This document shows positions 1-10,993 of a stretch of 64,000 nucleotides of DNA, piece by piece. The notes beneath the pieces are model-generated. The model saw only the letters and a list, made by a program, of their open reading frames with translations. It ran no database searches and was not told the origin of the DNA. This stretch comes from Lachnospiraceae bacterium (GTDB lineage: Bacteria > Bacillota > Clostridia > Lachnospirales > Lachnospiraceae): the NCBI GenBank assembly GCA_021202465.1, contig JAJQCZ010000035.1, positions 40,447-104,446 of the forward strand, written 5' to 3'. The position numbers and the translations under genes are program-made. Each line of letters starts with the position of its first letter. Position 1 is the stretch's first letter.

Positions 1-590
1 AAGGTCGCCGTACAGCTGGAATGATCCTCCGCCCAGGTAAACGTCGGCTCGCCATAGCTGTGGCCTGTCGCTTCTGTCTCGTCAGCCGTATATGTATCGC
101 CGCACTTCGAGCAGGTATAGGTAGTGTAGCCATCCTTCGTGCAGGTCGGTTCTGTGACAACAGCCACGTAATCATGACCCGTCGCCGTAAGCGTCACCGT
201 CTGCGTATCCGTATATGTCTCACTCTCAAAGGTGCAGGTCGCTGTGTAAACGATCTTGCCGTCTTCCGTGCAGGTCGCTTCCGTCGTCTCACTTGTCACA
301 GTGGTGTCCACTGTCTGCGTGTCGTCTCCTGCGCTGCAGGTGAAGGTCGCCGCGCAGCTGGAATAATCCTCCGCCCAGACAAACGTCGGCTCGCCGTAGC
401 TGTGACCTGTCGCCGGAATTATCACCTTCTGTGTATCTGTATATGTTTCATCCTCAAAGGTACAGATCGCCGTATAAATAGTCACTCCATCCGCCGTACA
501 GGTCGCTTCCGTCGTCTCGCTCGACACGGTACAAGTCACATTCTCCGACTCACCGCACACGCCGCAAACAAACGTGGCTGTGCAGGATGT
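1..590 (-). repeat. 342-bp direct repeat coding for tandem Cys modules
   Basis: The segment starting at 1 and the segment starting near 342 are close copies, with period about 342 bp (compare 1-70 with 342-412). They encode successive GHSYGEPTF / ATCT modules of the giant surface protein. More copies may lie outside the window. Confidence 0.7.
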
Positions 591-3500
591 CGTGCCATCC
601 CAGGTAAAGACAGGTGCATTATATACACACGCATCTGGATCCTCAAAGCTTATATTGTTGCTATTCGCATACGTTTCAGCCGCAGAACCCGTGCTTCCAT
701 GTATTACAAAGTCTTCCATCGGTTCCGTTTCATCTACTGCATAGCCGTAAGCCCGCTCGCCAACGGACGTCACCGCCGTCGAGATTGCCACGCTCATAAG
801 GCTGGTGCAGCCCTCGAAAGCGCTCGCTCCCACCGTGGTCACGCTGGTCGCAACCGAGATCTCCGTCAGGTTCGTGCATCCGTAAAAGGCGTAGTCGCCA
901 ATGGATGTCACACCGGAGGCAATCACTACAGAGGTAATCTGCGCCTGATAGTCCGCCCACGGTGCCAGTGACTCCTCCGTCCAGGACGTCATTTCTCCTG
1001 TTCCCGAGACGGTCAGCACACCATCCTCGCTCAGCACCCACGTCAGGTTCCCCCCGCAGCTTCCCGCCGCCAGGTTCCCCTCGGCGATCTCATAATATCC
1101 GCAGACAGTGCAGACACCATTCTCATACGTATGCGCCTCAACCTCACTGTCTTCTTCACACACCGTGCAGACCTGCCAGTGCCCGCTCGCGTCACTCTGA
1201 TAACTCTCTTCATAGACGTGACCTGTGGCCTCAATAGTCTCTGTCACCGTCTCTCCGCACACCGTGCAGGTGCCGGTCTGAGAGCCCTCCTCCGTACAGG
1301 TCGCTTCGGTCTCAATTGTCCATGTCTCCACCGTATGCCCGGTAGGATCCAAATACTCATACTGAATGCCTCCGCAGGTCTCGCAAACGCGGTACTGTAC
1401 ACCAGCCTGCGCGCAGGTTGCCTCCTGCGTCACAACGGCATCACCATAGCTATGCTCCTCACAGGCTGTAATGATTTCCACACCGATCACATCGCCGCAG
1501 GTATCACAGTATTTCGCCCGGTAGCCGTCATACTCGTCCGTCGGCGACAGCACCGTCACCCAGGTATCGCTGCTGCAGGTGTGCTCTTCAACCACATCGA
1601 TCACAAAGCTCTTCACGCAGCCGCTGGCAACGTCTTCAACGTACAGGGTTCCGCCCTCCGTCGTATTCGCCGTTACATCCAGCACAGCGCTCCCGGTGAA
1701 TGTCAGCACGCCATTTTCATCATATTCTGCCGTCTCATTTGCGGTCTCGAGAGTAAAGGCATTGTCGTCCGACTCCGAAGCCAGGCTGATGCCCGACGCC
1801 GAGCTGGATCTTTCAATCCAGGCTCGGAAGGTCGCATCGGCATTTCCGCTGACGGTGTAGGCCTCCATTGCCGACTCCGTCTGCTTCACATACGCTACAG
1901 CATCCTCGTAGCCTGTCAGGTCGTCAAAGTCCCCGATGATATCGTAAGGCAAAGGAGCGCTGATCTTACCCATACCGGCGATGGTCAGGTTATACAGGTA
2001 TTTTCCCAGGTTATTCACTCCGAAGAACGAACTTTCCACAGGAGTGAGCTCGACCGTATAAGGAATCTCCGTCGTGGAGCCCTCCAGTGTGGAAACGATC
2101 ACATTGTCCACCACATACCGCATGGGGATCATGGTGAGAAGCGTCCGCAGCGAATCAAAAACGTTAAAGTCATCATCGCTGCTGTCTTCTGACTCGGAAC
2201 TTCCGCTCTCTTCGCTGTCTCCCCGGCCGGAGCTTCCGTCACTCTCGTCCTCGTCCTCTCCCAGGGCCGACCCAAATTTCACAGCAAGAGCTGCAATGGT
2301 CGCCGCATCGCTGGCCGCCAGGAACGCAGTACAGTCCGTCTCCGAGGCCAGTTTCTCCAATGTTTCATACAGATCGGTCCCCTGAATCTTGGTCACATAT
2401 TTCAGCGCCTCAGAATCTCCCTCCTCATACTTGGAAAGGAGCTTATTGACCGCCTCCAGCAGGTCCGAAGTCGCTTTCGCTTTCGTCGAATCCATGGAAG
2501 AGCTGCTGCTCTTGATCACCGAATCCAGACTCTTGCTGGCTCCCTTACAGAAGCTGGTGATGGCACTCAGCGCATCGTAGCTCGCTTTCAGAGCCTTATA
2601 GGAATTATACAGGCTCTCGAATCCGTCCACAGCCTCCTCCAGACTCTCGATGAGCGAGGATTCGAACAGGATCGGCAGGCTGAGCTCGATCACAATCTTA
2701 TCGCCGGGATAGAATTCGTCCGTGGAAATACTCCCCAGATACCCTTCATCCGCGTACACCGTCGTCTCCTCCGTACCGTCGGAGTAGTAAGTGATCTTCC
2801 CTGCTTCCCAGCCGGTGATGGCATGGCGGATCCCGTAGATCACTTTGTTGGAAACATTTTCCAGCTCAATCGTGACGATGTAATCCATGCCGTTGTAGGC
2901 AGCCTCCGGAATGTGGAAGGTCATCTGCATGGCGCTGCCCGCGTATACCTTGATCGGCGAATTCGCCTCAAATTCGTAGTAGAATTCTTCCTCATGGGGC
3001 ATCATCATTCCGGCGAGCGTCGCCGTCACGTTGTAGGTACCCTCCTCATCACCGCGGACATACCAGTGCAGAGATTCGCTCCCTCCCTCTTCAATGTAAT
3101 CCACAGTCTGTACGGAGCTCTGTTCCCCGTCGTTCATCTCCGCCAGAGACAGGCCGTCAGGCAGGAGCAGCTCTGCCGTGCAGTCCTCGAGTGTATCTGT
3201 CAGGGAATTGTTGACAATGAGCATTTCCACGTCATACATTTCCTTCAGCCAGCTGCACTCGCCGTAAATGATCAGGTAGAACTTCTCCGATACCGGGTAG
3301 ACCGTCACCGTCGTCCCGTCCGAGAGCGTGCCGCTGACGCTGTTCGTGTCATCGCCTCCGCCGGCATAGTAGATGCTTCCGCCTCCGCTGGAGCTGGCGG
3401 GAGCACGGCTCGACCCGACGATGATATACTCTTTTCCGTCCTCGTAACCATCCACCGCTTTATAAATGATTTTTTCCGCATTCAGATCGTCCGTGACGGC

Positions 3501-6500
3501 CGTCTTCTCATAGAGCGTGACCGGACCGGCATACCGGCGGTCATTCGTCACCGTATAGCCATTGTTGTAGCGCAGATAATAGGTCTCCTCACCAATGGTG
3601 GTGTACAGATATCCTCCATCATAGTTCCAGTCCAGGGCCTCCAGCACATTGTCAAAATACAGCGTCGCCAGCTCCGTGTCCACCTGCGGATAATACTCGT
3701 TGTTGCAGAAGGTAAGTGCCGAATCGCTGCCGCTCATCGTCCAGACCGCACTGTCCAGACTGGAGCTGTCTGAAATATAATTGCCGTACGTGTCGTCCCC
3801 GTAAACACGCACCTTCTCCGCATCCGGCTTCTCCGCCGCATGGGACAGCGCGTAGCGGTTGTTCGTGCTGACGCTGCTCTTCTGGACAATCAGATACTCC
3901 GTGCCCGCCGTCAGCTCCTCGGCCGGAACCCACACAACAGTCTCGTCATCGAACCAGTCTACGGTCTCCTGCACGAAGAGCTGCATGGTCGCCGCATCGT
4001 CCGCGGAGGACACAGTGCAGAACGTACCCTCACAGTAGGTCAGGTAATGGACATACGAACCGGTATCCATGCTCAGCACGCCGTCGCTGTACTCCCAGCC
4101 GCTGTCTGAGAAGGTCAGGGACGAGTTCATGTGCAGCTCCGAAGGAATCCCGTAACCCTCTGCGTAATAGCCTCCATTGGACAGCGTCATCGCTTCGTTT
4201 CCGGTCGGGGTCCACACGGAGCTCTCCGTCACATCAGAATCCAGAATATACGTGCCGTGCTCGCTGCTATAGATCAGCTTGACCGCCTCAGCCTCTACGT
4301 CCGCTCCGTCGTGGGACAGAGCATAGTAGGTTCGGCTGCTGGCTGTGGATGAGGTAGAAGAAGTAGCTACAACCGTCCCTTCCTCGTCCGTGTAGGTGAT
4401 CAGGCTCATCACATCCAGTGTGGCAGTGAAAGTAATCGTCACAGAATATTTGTAATACTGATGGTTGCTCGATGCGTCCACGTTAATTCCCGCTTCAACC
4501 ATTTCCTCATAGGTCATCTCCGTCGTGGTCACTGTCGCGTCCACCAGCTGGCTCTCGCTGATACCGATCGTGGCAATATCCTGCTCCCCGGCCTTGATCG
4601 TCACCTTTAACGTCCGGGGCTGATAGCCCTCCGCATAGACCGACACGGACCATTTGCCCACCGGGAGCACCTGGCTGATCTTTCCATTTTCATCGGCGAC
4701 CAGCGTCGCTTCCCCATCGTCGTCCGTGGAAATAAACAGGCAGGCATTGGGAATCGCCTTCAGCGTCGTCGCATCAACGATGGTGAAGTTCGCCAGACCA
4801 TAATCGGAATTTTCCCCGTAGTCCACGGAAAGTTTGGCAATGGCCTCCGTCTCCTCCTCGCCGCAGACGGAGCAGGTTCTGGTCTGAACACCCTCCGCCA
4901 GCAGCGTGGCTTCCGTCGTCACCGTCCAGTCGCCGTACGTGTGACCGGTCGCCGCCACATAGGAATCCGTATAGGTATCTCCGCAGCGGCTGCATACATG
5001 CGTCGTGTATCCCTTCTTCGTGCAGGTCGGATCCGTTACCGTATCTGCATAATCATGTCCCAGCGCCTCCAGCACCTCGATATAATTGTAGCCGCAGATC
5101 GAGCAGGTGAGGATCTGCGAACCGGCGCGTGTGCAGGTCGCCGAGGTCTCCAGTGTCACTTCGTAGTCATGCTCATGCTCATCGAGCTGATAACATGTAT
5201 ACCCCGCGCTCATCGCCGTAGAGTAAGCCGTCGAGCCGGAATTACAGTAAATCGTCAGCTTCGAGCAGTTGGAAAAGACATTGCTGCCGATCGACGTAAC
5301 ACTGTCCGGCACCGTTACCGCCGTCAGGTTCGTGCAGTTTGCGAAAGCACTCGCAGAAATAGTCTCCAATCCATCGTTCAGCACCAGACTAACCAGACCG
5401 GTGCAACCGGAAAATGCATAACTGCCGATTGAGGTCAGCTTCTCATTAAATGTCACTCTGCGCAGCATGATGCAGTTGGCGTAAGCATAGCTCCCGATCG
5501 ACGTCAGCGACTCCGGCGTCGTCAGTTCGCTCAGCCCCGTACAGCCGTAAAACGCATAGTTTCCGATCGAAGTCAGCGTGGACGGCAGCTCGATATCGGA
5601 GAGGCTGGAACAGCCGTCGAAGATATGGCTCCCGATCTCTGTCAGTTCCGCGGGAAGCGTCACCGATTCCAGACCCGTGCAGCCGTAGAAAGCACGTTCC
5701 CCGATCGTGGTCACACTGTCAGGCAGGACAATTGTTTTCAGGCTGGTGCACTGGCTGAAGGTGCACGACGGGATTGCCGTTACACCATCCGGGATTGTCA
5801 CGGTCTCGATGCTTGCTCCCGCGAACGGGCCATAGTAAGAACCTGTCGTCGTGCAGCTGCTCAGACTCTTCGGATAGTTCACTGAGGTCAGGTTCGTGCA
5901 GCCATTAAAAACATAATATCCCAGCGTCGTCACATTGTCCGGCAGTTCTAATGTTGTCAGACCGGTGCAGCCGCTGAAGGCATAGTTCCCTATAGAGGTC
6001 AGCGTCTCCGGCAGGCTCACCGTAGTCAGGCCCGTGCAGTTCTCACAAACATTGTTCGGCAGGGAGGTCACTTTCTCCGGCACCGACAGGCTGCCGAGCC
6101 CGCTGCTTCCTGCGAACGCATAGCTTCCCAGCGTCTCCAGCGTCTCCGGCAGCGCCAGCTCCTTCAGGGATGCGCAGCCATAGAAAGCGTAACTCCCGAT
6201 GGAGGTCAGACCTTCGGAGAACGTCACCGAGGTCAGACCCGTGCAGTTGTAAAACGCCCTGGTATCAATCGTACCTACACTGGCCGGAAGCATGATCTCT
6301 TCCAGACTCGTACACTGGCCAAAGGTATATGAAGTGATCGATGTCACGCCCTCCGGCACTGTCACTGTCTGGATGCTCGAACCGGCAAACGGGCCATAGT
6401 AAGATCCCGTCGTCTCGCAGCTGCTCAGGCCCGTCGGATAGTTGATCTCTTTCAGGCTCGTACAGTCGTTGAAAATATAGTATCCCAGCGTCGTCACACT

Positions 6501-7983
6501 GTCCGGCAGTTCCAGAGTGGTCAGCCCCGTGCAGCCGGTAAACGCATAATTCCCGATGGAGGTCAGGCCCGCAGGAAGCGTGACCGATGTCAGCCCGGTG
6601 CATTTCTCAAAGACATTGCTCGGCAGCGAAGCCACTCCCTCCGGCACCGACAAGCTGCTGAGCCCGCTGCAGCCCGAGAACGCATAGCTTCCCAGAGATG
6701 TCAGCGTTTCCGGCAGCTCCAGGGCCGTCAGGCCTGTGCACCCGTAAAAAGCATTGCTCCCGATCGATGTCAGGCCTGCGGCAAGCGTCACTGAGGCCAG
6801 GCCCGTGCACCCGTAAAAGGCACGGTTTCCGATCGTATTCACACTGCCGGGAATCTCAATCCCCGTCAGGGTCGTGCACCGGCCGAATGTATAGGCAGCG
6901 ATCGATGACGCCCCCTCCGGCACAGTCACCTTCTGAATATACGAACCGGCAAACGGGCCGTAGTAAGAGCCTGTTGTCGCACAGCTGCTCAGCCCCGCCG
7001 GATAATTGATCGAAGTCAGACCCGTGCACCCGTCGAAAACATAGTAACCAAGGGTCGTCACGCTGTCCGGCAGTTCCAGAGTCGTCAGGCTCGTGCAGCC
7101 GCTGAAGGCATTGTTCCCGATGGTTGTCAGCGTCTCTGACAGGCTTACTTCTGTCAGACTGCTGCACCCATAAAACGCTTTACTTCCGATTTCCGTGACA
7201 CTGCTTCCAAGATCAGCACTGACCAGCGAGGTACATCCATAAAACGCATTGCTCTCAATCGACGTAACGCTGTCTCCTACCGTCACGCTCTCCAGGCTTG
7301 TGCATCCATAAAATGCACTGCTGTCAATGAGCTCCACCGTAGAGGAAATCGTCACGCTCACGATCGTGGTATTATTTTTAAACGCGCTCGCCTCAATTTC
7401 CTGGACAATATAGCCATTTATCTGCGTGGGAATCGTGATCGCCGTCTCCGTCCCCGAATATCCCGTGATGCTGCAGTAGGTTCCGTTCAGCACAGAATAT
7501 GTAAAATCACTGGCATCGGTACTGGCTGCTGAGACGGCGGCATCCGCTTCTTCCCCGGTATCCGCGTCCCCCTCAGATGCAACAGAAATTCCGGCCTCCC
7601 CGTCACTCTCTGAATCCTGTACTGCAGACAGCAGTCCTCCGCTCTGCGCGCTCTCCGCAGCAGCAACCGTCTCCTCCGAACTGTCTGTATTCTCTGAGTC
7701 GGCAGAGGCATCCTCGTTATTTGCTTCCCCTGCATCGGCGGAGTTCTCTTCCTCCCCCTCCGAAGCCGCCGAACTTTCTTCCTCCGTACTCTCCGCGGCA
7801 GCCGTCTCCTCTTCCGTCACGTAATCCTCTTCCGCCATCGGGTACGCGTCGCGGAATTCCTCCGTATCATAGGCGTCGCTCCGCACATGATCCGCGAAGG
7901 CCGCGTCGCATTTCAGGAAATATGCAGAGGACTCTTCCGCCTCTTCCCGGCAGGCAAGGGCTGTATCTACATTATAATAAACC
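1..7983 (-). CDS. Giant BspA-type LRR surface protein, downstream part (partial, out of frame with its signal-peptide part)
   Basis: The minus strand is open from 7983 to the window edge and continues beyond it. Reading begins at the last transglutaminase strand (VYYNVDT). It then passes through a Ser/Glu-rich acidic linker (about 7.9-7.5 kb) and a long array of BspA-type leucine-rich repeats of the form 'FxGCTGLTSVTLPxxLTSIG' (about 7.5-5.2 kb). Next come Cys-motif modules (ATCT...CSVCG, about 5.2-4.85 kb), a carboxypeptidase-regulatory-like beta domain (about 4.8-4.6 kb), several beta-rich segments, a helical stretch (2.7-2.3 kb), more CxxCG modules, two further LRRs near 0.7-1.0 kb and tandem Cys modules at the edge. 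Such modules are common in secreted proteins of gut Clostridia and are thought to bind host or matrix ligands. Function here is inferred. The only mismatch with the upstream part is one extra G in a G8 tract, so the two parts are probably one gene. Confidence 0.85.
5800..7150 (-). repeat. Three near-copies of a ~565-bp LRR block
   Basis: The block containing the YYGPFAG-coding sequence recurs near 5824, 6386 and 6952, a spacing of about 565 bp (about 188 residues, several LRR units). The copies are similar at DNA level, so recent internal duplication is likely. This is a protein repeat, not a CRISPR array. Confidence 0.75.
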
Positions 7984-8925
7984 CCCCCCGTCGAGCCCGA
8001 TGAGGTTCCAGACATGATTCACCGGCTCTGCGCCGCTTCCGTCATCCCAGGTACCGGCAATGACCCGCGCGTCCAGACCAGCTGCGAGCGCCAGCCTAAA
8101 AGTAAGCGCCGCACATCCGACGTCCGCGGCGGTTCCTTCTGTCAGCGCCGCATAGGCCGTATACTGCAGAAGCTCCGTCGCCTTCTCCCGGTCCACACAG
8201 GTGACCTGCGCGCAGAGATAACCGTAAATGGCGCTGATCTTCTCATACGCACTGCCCTCAGACAGAGCCAGCTCCTCCGCGATCTCTGCCACAGCGGCAT
8301 CCGCCTCTTCCTCCTGCGCTGCGGTCGTCAGATACGTCACCGTATAGGTGAGCGTGATGTAACAGATTTCGTCCTCCGTATAATAGCTCGCCGCCGCGCG
8401 CCATCCGCCGAGCTGCAACCGCAGAGAATCCCCCTCCGCCGCCTCGCCGGTGTGCGCCAGGGCTGTCTCCGCGATGGATTCCGCGGCCGTTTCCTCATAG
8501 CTGTCCGCCGTGTAGCCGACCACGATCGTTTCCTGCCGCGCTTTCAGCCCGGCCCGCAGCTCCTCCACCGCAGCCTCCTCGCTGTCCGCATACGCATCGG
8601 CCTCACTCGTCTCATCCTCTGAGGACGCGGTCAGGTCTGTTTCGGACAAGGCCTCTTCCAGAAACGGATTCAGCCAGACCACCTCTTCTGCCTGTACGAT
8701 CTCCGTTTCCGTCTCAGACTCCGGCTCCGCTTCGGTTTCTTCCGCCATTTCTGTCACCGCGGCGTCTTCCTGCGAAGCCACTGTTTCCGTGTCCGTCGCG
8801 GCCCATGCCGTCGTGGACACCATGGACAGGCACAGAGACAGTGCCAGCAGCAGCGCCGTCGCCCGCCTCCAGACACCATGCACCGAACCACGTCCCATTC
8901 CGGGTACATTTTTCTTTCTCATCAT
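7972..8925 (-). CDS. Giant surface protein, N-terminal part: signal peptide plus transglutaminase-like domain (frameshifted)
   Basis: The start is the ATG pair at 8925/8922, five to eight bases after AGGAGG. Residues 1 to about 40 form a signal peptide: a Lys/Arg-rich N-end, the hydrophobic run ALLLALSLCLSMV, and a cleavage site at AWA/A. An acidic Glu/Ala-rich region follows. The last ~100 residues form a transglutaminase-like core with the candidate catalytic Cys in DVGCAALTF and His in NHVWN. The Asp strand (YYNVD) lies just past the break. The frame ends in GLDGGGLL because 7982-7989 holds eight C (G8 on the coding strand). Seven would give GLDGGVYYNVDT and join the LRR frame. As written, the product would be a secreted, catalytically incomplete fragment of about 317 residues. 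Confidence 0.85.
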   Translation of the reverse strand: MMRKKNVPGMGRGSVHGVWRRATALLLALSLCLSMVSTTAWAATDTETVASQEDAAVTEMAEETEAEPESETETEIVQAEEVVWLNPFLEEALSETDLTASSEDETSEADAYADSEEAAVEELRAGLKARQETIVVGYTADSYEETAAESIAETALAHTGEAAEGDSLRLQLGGWRAAASYYTEDEICYITLTYTVTYLTTAAQEEEADAAVAEIAEELALSEGSAYEKISAIYGYLCAQVTCVDREKATELLQYTAYAALTEGTAADVGCAALTFRLALAAGLDARVIAGTWDDGSGAEPVNHVWNLIGLDGGGLL

Positions 8926-9094
8926 ATTTTCCTCCTGGCAAGTACGAATTTCACAATGAACCATCGACTTCCATTCATGGCGATGTCTGCATCGGCAGAC
9001 ATGTCCGTTTACAAAATTTGATAGTTTATATTACCATATTCTTTTTTTGCCGTCATTAAGGTGAATTTTAACAATTTGAATTTTTTTTAATAAA

Positions 9095-9130
9095 AATGCG
9101 CTTTTCGCCTCCTCCGGAGGACTTTCCTAT
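9095..9130. repeat. 36-bp post-terminator motif, copy 1
   Basis: This 36-base element matches 41111-41146 at 31 of 36 positions and sits immediately downstream (minus strand) of a terminator hairpin, as the other copy does. A partial relative lies near 27604-27625. Confidence 0.55.
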
Positions 9131-9133
9131 CCT

Positions 9134-9168
9134 AAAAAAACGTCCCGAAGCTTCCCTCGGAACGTTTT
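9134..9168 (-). terminator. Rho-independent terminator after scfB
   Basis: A 12-bp stem (AAAACGTTCCGA pairing with TTCGGGACGTTTT, one G-T pair) is followed on the minus strand by a T run. It lies 19 bases past the scfB stop. Confidence 0.85.
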
Positions 9169-9186
9169 CTGATACCATGTTCGGTT

Positions 9187-10557
9187 TTACTCCGCCTCCG
9201 CGGCCTTGATCATCAGCGCGCACTCCACTCTCTTTTTCTGCAGCTGACATCCGATCTCGTAAGCGCCGTTGATGTCGTGGGTGAAGTTCCAGGCGTTGGC
9301 CGCGCAGCCGCCGCTGCAGTAGAAGCGGGCGAAGCAGTCCCGGCAGGATTCCTTCGCGTAGACATTACAGAGCTTGAACTCGTCGCAGATCTCCGGGCGG
9401 GTGATGCCCTCGTCCACATTTCCCAGGAGGAATTCCTCCTGCCCGACGAACTGGTGGCAGGGATACAGGTCGCCCCAGGGCGTCACGGCCAGGTACTCGG
9501 TGCCCGAGCCGCAGCCGGAGAGGCGCTTGTAGACGCAGGGGCCGCCGGAGAGATCGATCATGAAATGGAAGAAATTGAAGCCGCGCCCTTCCCGGTTGCG
9601 GCGGATCATCTCCGCGGCCAGCCTGTCATACTCCTCGCAGATCTTCGGCACGTCCTCCGGCGTGATAGCGTAGTCGGCCTCCGGCGGGGCTACGACCGGC
9701 TCCACGGAAATCTGCTTGAAGCCCAGGTCGGCCAGATGCAGCACATCCTGAGAGAAGTCCGTATTGTAATGCGTGAAGGTGCCGCGGACGTAATATTTGT
9801 CCTGATGGCGGCTCTCGGCGAATTTCTGGAATTTGGGTACGATGAGATCATAGCTCCCGGCCCCCCTGCGGAAGGGGCGCATGAAGTCGTTGACCTCCTT
9901 GCGGCCATCGATGCTCAGGACCACATTGCCCATTTCCCGATTGCAGAATTCCATGATCTCGTCGTTCAGCAGAACGCCGTTGGTGGTCAGCGTGAAGCGG
10001 AATTTCTTGTCGTATTTCTTCTCCTGCTCTCTCCCGTAGGCGACCAGATCGCGCACCACCTGGAAATTCATGGTCGGCTCGCCGCCGAAGAAGTCCACCT
10101 CCAGATTCCGCCGGTTCCCGGAATGAGAGATCAGGAAATCCAGCGCCTTGCGCCCCACTTCGAAGCTCATGAGGGCGCGGCGGCCGTGGTACTCGCCCTC
10201 CTCGGCGAAGCAGTAGTGGCAGGCCAGGTTGCAGTCGTGCGCGATATGCAGACAGAACGCCTTCACCACGGTCTTGCGCTTCTTGAAGTCCATGACCAGA
10301 TCCCGGTACACGTCCTCCGTGAACAGCTTCCCCTGCTCCTTCAGCTCATTGATGTCGTCCCAGGCCTCGCGGATCTCCGTCTCGTCGATGCCATCCTGCC
10401 CTGCGTATTTCGCCGCCATCTGCTCGACCAGCTCCTCCCGGTCCGTGCTCTCGAACAGGGCGATCATGTCATAGACCAGGTCATCCACCACATGGATGCT
10501 GCCGCTGGCCACATCCAGGACCATATTGTATCCGTTATTCTTATACTGATGTACCAT
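9187..10557 (-). CDS. scfB: SCIFF peptide maturase, radical SAM/SPASM
   Basis: This 456-residue enzyme installs thioether cross-links in the SCIFF precursor encoded just upstream. The radical-SAM cluster motif is CNLACHYC (CxxxCxxC). A Cys-rich SPASM region lies in the last ~100 residues (CGSG..., CHQF, CNVYAKESCRDCFARFYCSGGC). The N-end MVHQYKNNGYNMVLDVASG is the family's usual start. I therefore chose the ATG at 10557 rather than the ATG 27 bases upstream, which has no good ribosome site. scfA precedes it by 113 bases on the same strand and a terminator follows. The scfA-scfB pair is nearly universal in Clostridia. The role of the mature peptide is unknown to me. Confidence 0.95.
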   Translation of the reverse strand: MVHQYKNNGYNMVLDVASGSIHVVDDLVYDMIALFESTDREELVEQMAAKYAGQDGIDETEIREAWDDINELKEQGKLFTEDVYRDLVMDFKKRKTVVKAFCLHIAHDCNLACHYCFAEEGEYHGRRALMSFEVGRKALDFLISHSGNRRNLEVDFFGGEPTMNFQVVRDLVAYGREQEKKYDKKFRFTLTTNGVLLNDEIMEFCNREMGNVVLSIDGRKEVNDFMRPFRRGAGSYDLIVPKFQKFAESRHQDKYYVRGTFTHYNTDFSQDVLHLADLGFKQISVEPVVAPPEADYAITPEDVPKICEEYDRLAAEMIRRNREGRGFNFFHFMIDLSGGPCVYKRLSGCGSGTEYLAVTPWGDLYPCHQFVGQEEFLLGNVDEGITRPEICDEFKLCNVYAKESCRDCFARFYCSGGCAANAWNFTHDINGAYEIGCQLQKKRVECALMIKAAEAE

Positions 10558-10670
10558 AATACATCCGTCCTCCGTCCATCTCATGTATCCCGAAATTTCT
10601 TCTCACGAAAATCGCTGCATGCCGAACGGTATGCAGCGATCTTCATCTCCTGTTATGCGACAGCCTGAAC

Positions 10671-10811
10671 CTACTTGTTCTCGCAGCTCTGATTTCCCAC
10701 GGTGCAGGAAGTCTTGCAGGCGGACTGGCAGGAAGTCTGGCACTCGCCGCATCCGCCCTTCTTCACGCTGTCTCTCAGATTCCTCGTCTCCAACGTCTTA
10801 ATGCGCTTCAT
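10671..10811 (-). CDS. scfA: SCIFF ribosomal peptide precursor (six cysteines in forty-five)
   Basis: This is a 46-residue precursor. The N-terminal leader MKRIKTLETRNLRDSVKKGG is typical of the family, and the C-terminal half carries six Cys (CGEC, SC, AC, SC, SC). A strong AGGAGG lies 8 bases before the ATG at 10811. It is the substrate of the adjacent radical-SAM maturase, which forms Cys-to-alpha-carbon thioether bridges. It is transcribed from a clear promoter at 10875-10903. Confidence 0.95.
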   Translation of the reverse strand: MKRIKTLETRNLRDSVKKGGCGECQTSCQSACKTSCTVGNQSCENK

Positions 10812-10874
10812 GAGATGGTCCTCCTTCCTCTGAAATAGGGGGCCTCCACAGCCGGAAGCCTCCCGCCGGTTTAA

Positions 10875-10903
10875 ATTCTATACCAGACAGAGGAAATTGT
10901 CAA
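10875..10903 (-). promoter_or_regulatory. Promoter of scfA-scfB
   Basis: On the minus strand TTGACA (10903-10898) is followed after 17 bases by TAGAAT (10880-10875), about 65 bases before the scfA start. Confidence 0.7.
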
Positions 10904-10993
10904 CTGTTCCAGAGGGAAGGCAACAGTGGGCACTACACTTTATAGCTACATGCCATGTAGCGTTCCACGTAATATAGGCAGACAGGAATTCCT

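Noticed and set aside
21-1237. Plus-strand open frames with Cys/Arg-rich products at the left edge
   Set aside because: They are the reverse frames of the tandem Cys modules of the giant surface protein.
5200-7400. Regular repeats that might suggest a CRISPR array
   Set aside because: Units are coding LRRs of about 70 bases with no conserved palindromic repeat or unique spacers; no cas genes are present.
9277-10668. 463-codon plus-strand open frame opposite scfB
   Set aside because: It is antisense to a clearly recognised radical-SAM gene, has no ribosome site and no recognisable domain; long antisense frames are expected in GC-rich coding DNA.
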